This document shows positions 6,389 to 13,343 of a stretch of DNA of 17,955 bases, piece by piece. How positions within the stretch are numbered: position 1 is the stretch's first letter; every line of letters starts with the position of its first letter. Under the pieces are notes generated by a model. It worked only from the letters and a program-made list of their open reading frames with translations. It did not search any database and was not told the DNA's origin. The translations under genes and the position numbers were made by a program. Origin of the DNA: JAVXAG01 sp036660615 (GTDB taxonomy: Bacteria; Bacillota; Clostridia; Peptostreptococcales; Anaerovoracaceae); the NCBI GenBank assembly GCA_036660615.1, contig JAVXAG010000027.1, positions 1 to 17,955 on the forward strand, read 5' to 3'.

Positions 6389-8368
6389 TTATCCAACTAT
6401 TTTATAATATTCTCTTGCAGTTATTCCATAAACCATTGCGTAGATTGCGGCAAACACCAAGAATGTTATTACCGTACAGATTGCAAATAGTGTTACATCG
6501 GTCAGACTGAATATCAGCATCAATCTAGTTATCAGTGGAAATGCTGCTATTACATGGATTCCAGCCATTGCAAGTGGAATAAAGAACACCATAAGCACTT
6601 GTGACTTAATGGATTTTCTCACTTCTTTCTTGCTCATTCCTACCTTTTGCATAATTTCAAATTTGTCCTTGTCATAGTAACCTTCAGAAATTTGCTTATA
6701 ATAGATGATCAGAGCTGCTGCACATGTAAACACAAGTCCAAGGAATATTCCAAGGAAAAGAAATCCTCCCGTAAATCCCTCATAAAATATAGCTTCTTCT
6801 TGCTTACTTTCTGTGAATACTACTTCCCCTTTTAGCGCACCTTCAGCAAGTTTAGTTTCTATGGTTTCACTCATTGCTATTTTTTGTGCATCAGTGCCCA
6901 AAAGGTTGATTGCCATTTGGTATCTAGGTTCCGATGCATATTCAAGGTCAGCTTGATTTTCATATAACTTGTCAAATACCCCTTGATTTGCCACTACAAT
7001 ATAGTGAGTGTTGACCATATATGCTTCCATATCTGATGTAATAACAAAACGATCGATGTTGTCTTTTAGTTTAAAGTGCATTTCCCCTATTTCAATAGAA
7101 TCCTCCAAAGGATCACTTTTGCTAAATGCCAAGATTTCATCATCGGCAAGATTGACTTTTTTGCCCGTTATATGTTGATATTCTTCCCCACTAATTACGA
7201 CAAACATATTAGTTTCAGTAGTCCCATTGGCGCTTGAATATTCATATCCAGCATCCGTTTTGTCTGTGGAAAATACAAAGTATTTATAGTCTTGCTTGCT
7301 AGTGATAGTCAAGCCTTCTTTGTTGCAGGCATCTATTACAGTTTTGTTAATGCCCTCTCTGTCAAATTCTTTATCCGTCTGGCTCATAGCAGTAACCGTA
7401 ATATCCCCTGCATACCTTGTATCCAGCATACTTGCCGTTCCAATATACAAACACACCGTAGTAGAAATCATTACAAGTACCATTGTTGATAGAATACATA
7501 TGTTTGCCAGCCCAACTGCATTTTGTTTCATTCTGTATATCATTCCAGAAACAGCCGTAAAGTGACTTGGCTTGTAATAGTAATTTTTGTTTTTTCTAAG
7601 TATCTTTAGGATTGCAATACTGCCTGCCGTAAAGAGACAGTAAGTTCCAATAATTACCAATACAACCGCTACAAAGAACAACATAATTGCTTTTAGGGGT
7701 GATACCGTAGTAATTGAAATATAGTATCCCGTACCAAGTGCCAATACTCCCAAAATTGCTAGAATGCCTTTAGTCTTTGGCTCTTTTTCCCCTACATTTC
7801 CTCCTCGCAATAGTTCAATAGGATTGGCAAGTCTGATACTCATCTGATTTGATATTAGAATGGCAATGAAAATTCCCCCAAACACCACTGCACTAGCAAT
7901 TATTCCAATAATTGAGACTTCGTATTTGATTGCAACCTCTCCTCCCATGACCTTGCTTATCAGTAGGTATACCAACCTGCTAAAGAGAATTCCACTTCCG
8001 ATCCCTATTACGATTGAGCCAAGTGAAATCACTAGGTTCTCTACAAGTAAAATTTTGCCTATATGTCTTTTCTCCATACCTAGAATGTTGTATAAACCTA
8101 TTTCCTTCTTCCTTCTCTTCATCAAAAAACTGTTTGTGTAAAATAGAAATACAACTGCAAAAAGTCCTATGACTATAGTCCCAAGTAGCATGGTTGCTGA
8201 TATTGAACTTGCTCCAGGCATATTTACCATTCCTCTGTTAAAAGCAAGAAAACACATAATATAAAACATCATAATTGTTCCAATTGATGCAAATGCATAT
8301 GGCAAATAGAACTTTCTATTTTGTTTTATATTGTTAATTGCCAGTTTGAATGAAAACGAATTAGCCAT
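6389..8368 (-). CDS. BceB-type ABC transporter permease (peptide-antibiotic detoxification/sensing)
   Basis: A 659-residue FtsX-like permease with the BceB layout. Helices lie near 22-44, 57-80, 105-138, 150-173, 200-220, 226-252 and 284-310. One large extracytoplasmic domain follows at about 312-528, then three C-terminal helices near 530-555, 588-612 and 618-645. The cytoplasmic loop RRKKEIGLYNILGM (85-98) and its second copy KFEIMQKVGMSKKEV are the FtsX coupling segments. In this family the permease removes bacitracin-like or lantibiotic peptides from lipid-cycle targets and signals through a partner kinase. Its start ATGGCTAA overlaps the ATPase stop by 8 bases, implying coupled translation. 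Length fits the family (620-670). The substrate cannot be read from sequence. Confidence 0.93.
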   Translation of the reverse strand: MANSFSFKLAINNIKQNRKFYLPYAFASIGTIMMFYIMCFLAFNRGMVNMPGASSISATMLLGTIVIGLFAVVFLFYTNSFLMKRRKKEIGLYNILGMEKRHIGKILLVENLVISLGSIVIGIGSGILFSRLVYLLISKVMGGEVAIKYEVSIIGIIASAVVFGGIFIAILISNQMSIRLANPIELLRGGNVGEKEPKTKGILAILGVLALGTGYYISITTVSPLKAIMLFFVAVVLVIIGTYCLFTAGSIAILKILRKNKNYYYKPSHFTAVSGMIYRMKQNAVGLANICILSTMVLVMISTTVCLYIGTASMLDTRYAGDITVTAMSQTDKEFDREGINKTVIDACNKEGLTITSKQDYKYFVFSTDKTDAGYEYSSANGTTETNMFVVISGEEYQHITGKKVNLADDEILAFSKSDPLEDSIEIGEMHFKLKDNIDRFVITSDMEAYMVNTHYIVVANQGVFDKLYENQADLEYASEPRYQMAINLLGTDAQKIAMSETIETKLAEGALKGEVVFTESKQEEAIFYEGFTGGFLFLGIFLGLVFTCAAALIIYYKQISEGYYDKDKFEIMQKVGMSKKEVRKSIKSQVLMVFFIPLAMAGIHVIAAFPLITRLMLIFSLTDVTLFAICTVITFLVFAAIYAMVYGITAREYYKIVG

Positions 8369-9128
8369 TTATAGCACCACCCGTCGCAATCACTGTAAGA
8401 GTGTCGGAAATCTTGGCAAACATTTCTTCATTTGTCATATTAGATTTGTAAAGTTGGTGAAAAACCTCACCGTCTTTTATAAACAATACCCTCTTTGCAT
8501 GGCTAGCCGCTTTTGTACTGTGGGTTACCATAAGAATTGTCTGTCCCTCATTGTTGATTTCGTTGAACAACCTCAACAATCCATCTGTAGCATTTGAATC
8601 CAATGCCCCTGTGGGTTCATCTGCCAAAATTAATTGTGGTTTTGTAATCAACGCACGAGCTACCGCTGCTCTCTGTTTCTGTCCACCTGACACTTCATAT
8701 GGGTACTTTTTTAGGATATCGCCTATTGCCAATTTGTCTGCAATTGGTTTTAGCAATTTATCCATCTGGTCAAACTTTTTGCCTGCCAACACCAGTGGTA
8801 AAAAGATGTTATCCTGCAAAGAAAATGTATCTAATAAATTAAAATCTTGGAACACAAAACCCAAATTATCACGTCTAAATGCAGATATTTCCTTTTCATT
8901 TATCTGAGTAATGTTTTTCCCGTTTAAAAATACATCTCCACTGGTTGGCTTGTCAAGTGAAGCCAAAATGTTAAGAAGTGTAGTTTTGCCGCTACCCGAT
9001 TCCCCCATGATGGCTACATATTCTCCGTCCTCAACCGAGAAAGAAACATTGCTAAGTGCTTGTACTTGATTGCCACCAAACCTTGTAGTGTAAATTTTTT
9101 TCAAATTGTTTACTTCTAAAATTGTCAT
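8361..9128 (-). CDS. BceA-type ABC transporter ATP-binding protein
   Basis: A 255-residue ATPase of the MacB/BceA class. Motifs: Walker A GESGSGKTT (42-50), Q-loop FVFQDFN (Q94), signature VSGGQ (146-150), Walker B LILADE with E171, D-loop ALDS (175-178) and H-loop H203. It powers the permease encoded directly behind it, overlapping by 8 bases. The longest frame starts 87 bases earlier, but those codons give a leader with no family match and would include the -10 region. ATG 9128 has AAAGGGGA seven bases upstream and yields the normal MTILEVNNLKKIY opening. Expressed from its own promoter (9160-9168) behind a terminator, so transporter levels can rise independently of the two-component genes. 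All catalytic residues are intact. Confidence 0.95.
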   Translation of the reverse strand: MTILEVNNLKKIYTTRFGGNQVQALSNVSFSVEDGEYVAIMGESGSGKTTLLNILASLDKPTSGDVFLNGKNITQINEKEISAFRRDNLGFVFQDFNLLDTFSLQDNIFLPLVLAGKKFDQMDKLLKPIADKLAIGDILKKYPYEVSGGQKQRAAVARALITKPQLILADEPTGALDSNATDGLLRLFNEINNEGQTILMVTHSTKAASHAKRVLFIKDGEVFHQLYKSNMTNEEMFAKISDTLTVIATGGAING

Positions 9129-9159
9129 ATATAAATCCCCTTTCGAATCTTGTAAACCC

Positions 9160-9168
9160 ATTATAACA
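9160..9168 (-). promoter_or_regulatory. Extended -10 promoter of the bceAB-like operon
   Basis: Minus strand TGTTATAAT, an extended -10 with a perfect TATAAT, about 32 bases before the BceA ATG. No good -35 exists at 17 bases, because that stretch is occupied by the terminator hairpin. A poor -35 is what an activator-dependent promoter would show. Confidence 0.6.
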
Positions 9169-9201
9169 AAAAAAATAAGGCAAAACCTTAACTTTGCCTT
9201 A
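9168..9201 (-). terminator. Terminator between kinase and transporter genes
   Basis: Minus strand stem TAAGGCAAA / TTTGCCTTA (9 bp, 8-base loop) followed by eight T (9175-9168). It directly follows the kinase stop at 9208 and insulates bceAB transcription from the bceRS operon. Confidence 0.8.
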
Positions 9202-9233
9202 CATTCTCTATTCAAACCTTACAATTTTGTAAG
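9197..9233 (-). promoter_or_regulatory. Candidate BceR operator: inverted repeat plus half-site
   Basis: CTTACA-ATTT-TGTAAG (9218-9233) is a perfect 6+6 palindrome. It fits TNACA-N4-TGTAA, the motif described for BceR-like regulators upstream of their transporter operons. CCTTACA recurs at 9197-9203, 20 bp from the first copy at 9217-9223, giving a second half-site two helical turns closer to the promoter. The main site overlaps the last codons of the kinase gene and its centre is about 60 bases from the -10. Confidence 0.65.
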
Positions 9234-10197
9234 ATAGATTAATTTTAACTTTTGTTCCTTTGCCTACTTCTGCTTCAATAGAAATAGTATGCCCTAGTTT
9301 ATTTAATATTTTTTTGCATAAGTAAAGTCCGATACCCGTTGATTTTTTATCCGTTCTTCCATTATACCCTGTATAACCTTTATCGCAAACTCTTGGCAAA
9401 TCTTCCTTTTGTATTCCTATACCTGTATCCTCAATAACCAAAGTTTTTTCCATTTCCTTGTCCATATAAATGGCAATTTTCCCTTTGGTCGTATATTTGA
9501 GAGCGTTTGATATGACTTGTTCCAACACGAAAACCAACCATTTTTCATCTGAAATTACAGTACATGCAATTGGCTCATATTCTAAGGATATTTTCTTTTT
9601 TATAAACACCGTAGAATATTTTTTTACTGCCTGCTTGACAATATCATCAAGATTTTGCTCTTTTATAATAAAGTCAGTTGAGTCGCTGTCAAGTCTAAGG
9701 TATTGCAATACCATTTCCACATACTGCTCAATCTTAAACAATTCCATTTTCATAGCATCTTTTGATTCAAAGTCTTCACTCTGCAAAAGTAGCCCCATGG
9801 CCGAAATTGGAGTTTTTATTTGATGTGCCCAAAGAGTATAATAATCCACCATATTTGACATGTCATTATCGTTTTTAGATGTAATTTCAGTTTTTTTATA
9901 ATATAGCTTTTTTACTAGATTTTGGTAGCCCTCTTCAATTACGTCAACCGTCAATGGCAATTCTTCAATTCCAAATTCAATCTTATTTTCTAGTTCTTTG
10001 ATCTTTTTTGCTCTTTGATTATATCTAAAAAAATCATATGAAACAAAGACCAGACCAAAAAATGTGCAGAGAACCAACGCATATATACATGCCCCTTTTG
10101 GCATACTGTAAAGCTGTGCAACCAAAACAAATATGCCCAGAAAAAATACAAAAGCAACAATTGTCTTATATTTACTTTTGAAGTATTTAACCATCAT
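9208..10197 (-). CDS. BceS-type intramembrane-sensing histidine kinase
   Basis: A 329-residue kinase with two N-terminal helices (about 11-30 and 36-54) joined by only a few outside residues. This is the topology of BceS kinases, which do not sense the drug themselves but take the signal from the transporter. The dimerisation/phosphotransfer region has H125 in LWAHQIKTPISAM. The ATPase part has N231 in EQVISNALKYT, DTGIGI (257-262) and GIGLYL (288-293). The first ATG (10197) follows the regulator's TAG stop with no gap, and a second ATG comes right after it. The GGAG ribosome site is 3 bases from the first and 6 from the second, so translation may start at 10194. Its end overlaps the proposed operator of bceAB. 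Confidence 0.94.
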   Translation of the reverse strand: MMVKYFKSKYKTIVAFVFFLGIFVLVAQLYSMPKGACIYALVLCTFFGLVFVSYDFFRYNQRAKKIKELENKIEFGIEELPLTVDVIEEGYQNLVKKLYYKKTEITSKNDNDMSNMVDYYTLWAHQIKTPISAMGLLLQSEDFESKDAMKMELFKIEQYVEMVLQYLRLDSDSTDFIIKEQNLDDIVKQAVKKYSTVFIKKKISLEYEPIACTVISDEKWLVFVLEQVISNALKYTTKGKIAIYMDKEMEKTLVIEDTGIGIQKEDLPRVCDKGYTGYNGRTDKKSTGIGLYLCKKILNKLGHTISIEAEVGKGTKVKINLSYKIVRFE

Positions 10198-10869
10198 CTA
10201 CTCCACCAAATATCCCATTCCTTTTTTTGTCTTTATAAAATCCTCCAAACCAGCGATTTCTAATTTTTTTCGTAGTCTTGCCACATTTACTGTCAATGTG
10301 TTTTCGTCTACAAAACTATCTGTCTCCCAAAGTTTTATCATCATATCATCTCGGCTGACCACTCTGCCTTTGTTTTCCAAAAGTAGCTGCAAGATTTTAA
10401 AATCGTTTTTTGTAAGGTCTATTTTTTCGTTGTTATATGAAAGACTTGCATCTCCCAGATTCAATATTGCCCCTCTATGCTCTATGATACTACTTTGAAT
10501 ACCAAAATCATAAGTTCTTCTCAGCATTGCTTGTACCTTTGCAGTCAGCACAGAAATGTCAAATGGTTTTGCAATAAAATCATCTGCACCCATATTCATT
10601 GCCATAACAATGTTCATATTATCAGCTGTTGAAGAAATCACTATAATTGGAACTTTGGATACTGACCTGATTTGTGTACACCAATGGTAACCGTTAAAAA
10701 ATGGCAAAGAAATATCCATTAGAACTAGTTCGGGCTTATACTCAGCAAATATGGACATTACCTCTTTGAAATCTTCTACACATTTCACTAGGCAGCCCCA
10801 CGCTTCTATGTGGTTTTTTATTGCCTTGGCAATAACCAAGTCGTCTTCAACTATTAATATTTTGTACAT
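10198..10869 (-). CDS. BceR-type OmpR-family response regulator
   Basis: A 223-residue response regulator. The receiver domain has E8-D9-D10, phospho-acceptor D52 in LVLMDISLP, S80 and K101 in FIAKPF. The winged-helix DNA-binding domain lies at about 130-223, with the recognition segment ENTLTVNVARLRKKLE and the wing KKGMGYLVE. It should be phosphorylated by the adjacent kinase and activate the bceAB-like promoter. The best candidate binding site is at 9218-9233. ATG has AGAGGTG at good spacing. It sits 14 bases behind the metallophosphoesterase stop and abuts the kinase start, so it belongs to the alkD-phosphoesterase-bceRS transcript unless an internal promoter exists. All conserved receiver residues are intact. 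Confidence 0.94.
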   Translation of the reverse strand: MYKILIVEDDLVIAKAIKNHIEAWGCLVKCVEDFKEVMSIFAEYKPELVLMDISLPFFNGYHWCTQIRSVSKVPIIVISSTADNMNIVMAMNMGADDFIAKPFDISVLTAKVQAMLRRTYDFGIQSSIIEHRGAILNLGDASLSYNNEKIDLTKNDFKILQLLLENKGRVVSRDDMMIKLWETDSFVDENTLTVNVARLRKKLEIAGLEDFIKTKKGMGYLVE

Positions 10870-10883
10870 TCTTCACCTCTTAT

Positions 10884-11708
10884 CTAATCGTTTAGGTGTA
10901 TTACAGCAATTTCTGGTCTATTCATAAATCTTATTGGCACTGGGTAATTTCCAAGGCCACTAGATACAAACAGGGATGAGTTACCCATTTTATATAAACC
11001 TTTTACGTATTTTGCCTCTCCGTCTAACAATTCTGGTACCCAAATATTCCTATTAATCAATCCCCCTATAAATGGCAGTCTTACCTGCCCTCCATGAGAA
11101 TCTCCTGACAGCGATAAATCTATGCCATCGTGAGCAAATACTTTGAAGTTTTCTATATGTGCCAAAAGGATATTGTATTTGCTTTTATCCAAGTCAATGG
11201 CATTATCTAAATCAAAAGTAGCTGTGTAATATACATTGCTAATTCCATATAGACATACCGTTGTGTCTCCAATGGTTATGTCCTGTTTTTCATAGTCCAA
11301 AACATCAACGCCTACACTCTCCAGTTGCTCAAGATATTCACTGTCGTTATCGTGTTCCCCATTGACTGAATAAACATCATATTTTTTGGACAACGCTGTC
11401 AAAAGATTTATTGCTACTGTTTTACCCTCTTCATCACCAGCCGTATACATATCTCCTGTTGCCACAATAAAATCCGGTTCAGCCTTATCGATTTCCTTTA
11501 TCAAATCCTCGTTTTCTTTTCCAAATAAAGATCCATGCAAATCTGTTATTTGAACAAAAGTAATAGCATCATGTATTTTTTGGCTTTGAATATTTACTTC
11601 TGTGGTTTTCAAAGTAAATGTATTTACCCACCACAAAAGCAGGACAAATATTATTATGGTTAAAAAGGTCAAACAACCTTTCTTTTTTTTCTTTTTCTTT
11701 GTCTTCAT
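10884..11708 (-). CDS. Membrane-anchored metallophosphoesterase (YkuE-like)
   Basis: A 274-residue calcineurin-like phosphoesterase with a lysine-rich N-terminus, a single membrane helix (about 11-31) and the catalytic domain outside by the positive-inside rule. Metal-site motifs: TDLHG (D56, H58), ATGDMY (D86), NGEHDND (116-122), LLAHIEN (H184) and SGDSHGGQ (201-208). Two differ from the family: the usual GNHD/E is GEHD, replacing the bridging Asn by Glu (E118), and GHxHGGQ is GDSHGGQ, replacing a metal histidine by Asp203. B. subtilis YkuE is an exported, cell-wall-associated relative; no twin-arginine signal is visible here. It starts 15 bases behind the alkD-like gene and ends 14 before bceR, with AGGGG before its ATG. 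The substrate is unknown: a cell-envelope phosphoester is the inference. Confidence 0.88.
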   Translation of the reverse strand: MKTKKKKKKKGCLTFLTIIIFVLLLWWVNTFTLKTTEVNIQSQKIHDAITFVQITDLHGSLFGKENEDLIKEIDKAEPDFIVATGDMYTAGDEEGKTVAINLLTALSKKYDVYSVNGEHDNDSEYLEQLESVGVDVLDYEKQDITIGDTTVCLYGISNVYYTATFDLDNAIDLDKSKYNILLAHIENFKVFAHDGIDLSLSGDSHGGQVRLPFIGGLINRNIWVPELLDGEAKYVKGLYKMGNSSLFVSSGLGNYPVPIRFMNRPEIAVIHLND

Positions 11709-11723
11709 TATTCCCCTATTATT

Positions 11724-12410
11724 CTATTTCTTTATTTTTAAACTACGCAAATAGTCTTTGGTCTCTTTGTCTATTCTATAACTTTCGATTGCTTTTTGTA
11801 GCGATTTGTTATGTATCCAAGTATCTAGTTTTCTCGCCTCAAATAAAGGTATGGTTGCTTTGTATTGTTTGATTAATGCAAAGCTATAATACCATGCAAT
11901 TGCCATATTAATGTAGTATTCTTCACTATGGATATCTGCCATTATTTCAAGGATTTCACAGTCAAATTTTTCATCAAGAAAATATCGCAACTGTGTTACA
12001 ATACCAAATCTTACTGTGTACGTTTTGTCGCTTTTCATCCATTCTTTTGTCTTATTATATAACTTATCTTTGTTCTTCTTGAATACTTTTGGTGAAAATG
12101 TATCGCAAGTAGCCCAGTTATCTATATATGGCAAAAACTCCTCCACATATTCTATGGTTTCGTCAAAATTATTTGTAATATTTTCTATAAGATATCCATG
12201 CAAATTGTTTTCATCGAAATAGTAATGGGGCAATTCTTTCATAAACCCAACGCTGTCATTGTCTTTTGCAAATTCCTTTGCATATTTTCGTAAAACAGGC
12301 GTCCTAATTCCAATCACTCTGTCGTTGGGAACTGTTGGTATCAGCTTAGAGTTAAAGTCTCTATATCCCAAGTCTTGGAGTTCAAATAGCTTATTTGTTA
12401 CTTTTTCCAT
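11724..12410 (-). CDS. AlkD-type DNA alkylation repair glycosylase
   Basis: A 228-residue all-helical HEAT-like-repeat protein of the DNA alkylation repair family (PF08713). AlkD enzymes excise N3- and N7-alkylated purines without flipping the base. The key positions known from Bacillus cereus AlkD are present with similar spacing: W99 and D103 in DNWATCDTF, R134 in YTVRFG and W173 in IAWYYSF. Activity is therefore likely. Length is normal (about 220-240). ATG with AAGGAG five bases upstream; a TATAAT lies a little further up. It heads a tightly spaced run: phosphoesterase at 15 bases, then bceR and bceS. Why a DNA repair gene leads an antibiotic-response operon is not obvious. It could be chance packing, or a shared response to a DNA-damaging natural product. 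Confidence 0.92.
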   Translation of the reverse strand: MEKVTNKLFELQDLGYRDFNSKLIPTVPNDRVIGIRTPVLRKYAKEFAKDNDSVGFMKELPHYYFDENNLHGYLIENITNNFDETIEYVEEFLPYIDNWATCDTFSPKVFKKNKDKLYNKTKEWMKSDKTYTVRFGIVTQLRYFLDEKFDCEILEIMADIHSEEYYINMAIAWYYSFALIKQYKATIPLFEARKLDTWIHNKSLQKAIESYRIDKETKDYLRSLKIKK

Positions 12411-12439
12411 GGTCGCTCCTTATAAATCTTCTTTTCAAT

Positions 12440-12468
12440 ATTATACATTGTCTTATGACTATTGTCTT
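12440..12468 (-). promoter_or_regulatory. Promoter before the alkD-like gene
   Basis: Minus strand AAGACA (12468-12463), 17-base spacer, TATAAT (12445-12440), about 30 bases before the ATG. The -10 is perfect, the -35 matches at 4 of 6. The sequence AAGACAAT occurs twice here (one copy overlapping the -35). Confidence 0.45.
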
Positions 12469-12516
12469 GTATTTATTTTATGAAGTTTATTTCCATGGAA
12501 AAGCTTTTGTTGTTCA

Positions 12517-13233
12517 CTAAATAACAACCTCTGCGCCTTCGTGGTACAAAATGTTATAAAATATTTCATTATTAATGGCAACAATCTTTTGTTCTCCTAG
12601 CTTTTCTTTGCGTTTTTCCATCATTTCCTCAGCAAAATTCTTGATAGTAATGCAAAGTGCCACTTCGTGTTTACAGAAACCAGGATATTTACATTCGCAC
12701 AGCAAATTTTTTATAACCCCTTCTTCATATAAAAAATCAAGTTTGTACCATTTACTCCCTTTGATAAATGCTTGCCCTTTGTTTCCATCTAGACAAATGT
12801 ACTTGACGCAGTCGTCATAAAATAAGTCAATCCCACGAGTTTTTACACCATCATCAATTTCAATCCCCTCAAAAATGGGCTCAAGCGTCACTGTATATCC
12901 ATCGCTCATATAGAACTCTTCTTCTTTTTCTTTTGGTGGAAAAATCCACGAAGCAAACTGCTCTGGAGAAACTGCTTCTTTGCTATAACTTGACATAAAT
13001 GGTCCAATATTAAAATATTTCCCCTTAATATCCAAATCCAATTTTGCTATGACCATTTTATAATAATCTTTGCTAACCTTAAAATGAGATATTACAGAAA
13101 GAACTATTCCAGCCTTGCCTTCTTGTTTTCCATCGACATATACAATGTCACCTACTTTTAAATCAAACTTATTGTTATAGTATGGAAATTCTCTTCCATC
13201 ATTCATAAACCCAACTTTTACTACTGAATTCAT
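12517..13233 (-). CDS. SWIM zinc-finger protein of unknown function
   Basis: A 238-residue protein. Near the C-terminus is a SWIM zinc finger, C179-x-C181-x5-C187-x-H189 (LLCECKYPGFCKHEVAL), a fold that binds DNA or proteins in several unrelated families. The N-terminal 65 residues look like a small beta-rich domain (KVGFMNDGREFPYY, DLKVGDIVYVDG, GKAGIVLSV). The middle (100-170) also predicts as beta strands and is acidic. No helicase or transposase domain is attached, though those often accompany SWIM fingers. Start ATG follows AGGAGG at 5-6 bases. 106 bases separate it from alkD, which has its own promoter, so a shared transcript is possible but not required. I do not recognise a named gene. 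Confidence 0.75.
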   Translation of the reverse strand: MNSVVKVGFMNDGREFPYYNNKFDLKVGDIVYVDGKQEGKAGIVLSVISHFKVSKDYYKMVIAKLDLDIKGKYFNIGPFMSSYSKEAVSPEQFASWIFPPKEKEEEFYMSDGYTVTLEPIFEGIEIDDGVKTRGIDLFYDDCVKYICLDGNKGQAFIKGSKWYKLDFLYEEGVIKNLLCECKYPGFCKHEVALCITIKNFAEEMMEKRKEKLGEQKIVAINNEIFYNILYHEGAEVVI

Positions 13234-13297
13234 ATCTTACCTCCTAAAATAATAATAGTTTTTCAATTTCTTTATTTTAGTATAGTATATAGCATAA

Positions 13298-13319
13298 TGA
13301 GTCCCATTAACGGGACTCA
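13298..13319 (-). terminator. Hairpin between ytvI-like and SWIM genes
   Basis: Perfect 8 bp stem TGAGTCCC (13298-13305) with GGGACTCA (13312-13319), 6-base loop. It lies 24 bases behind the ytvI-like stop. The minus-strand tail (TTATGC) is poor in T, so termination may be weak. Confidence 0.55.
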
Positions 13320-13343
13320 CGAACACCTTTTACATATATTTTT

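Noticed and set aside
6389..9128. A lantibiotic biosynthesis or export cluster
   Set aside because: No precursor peptide, LanM/LanB/LanC or protease genes nearby; the pair matches BceAB detoxification transporters instead.
12491..12500. Palindrome TTCCATGGAA between SWIM and alkD genes
   Set aside because: Too short to rise above chance; not placed at a promoter element and not repeated.
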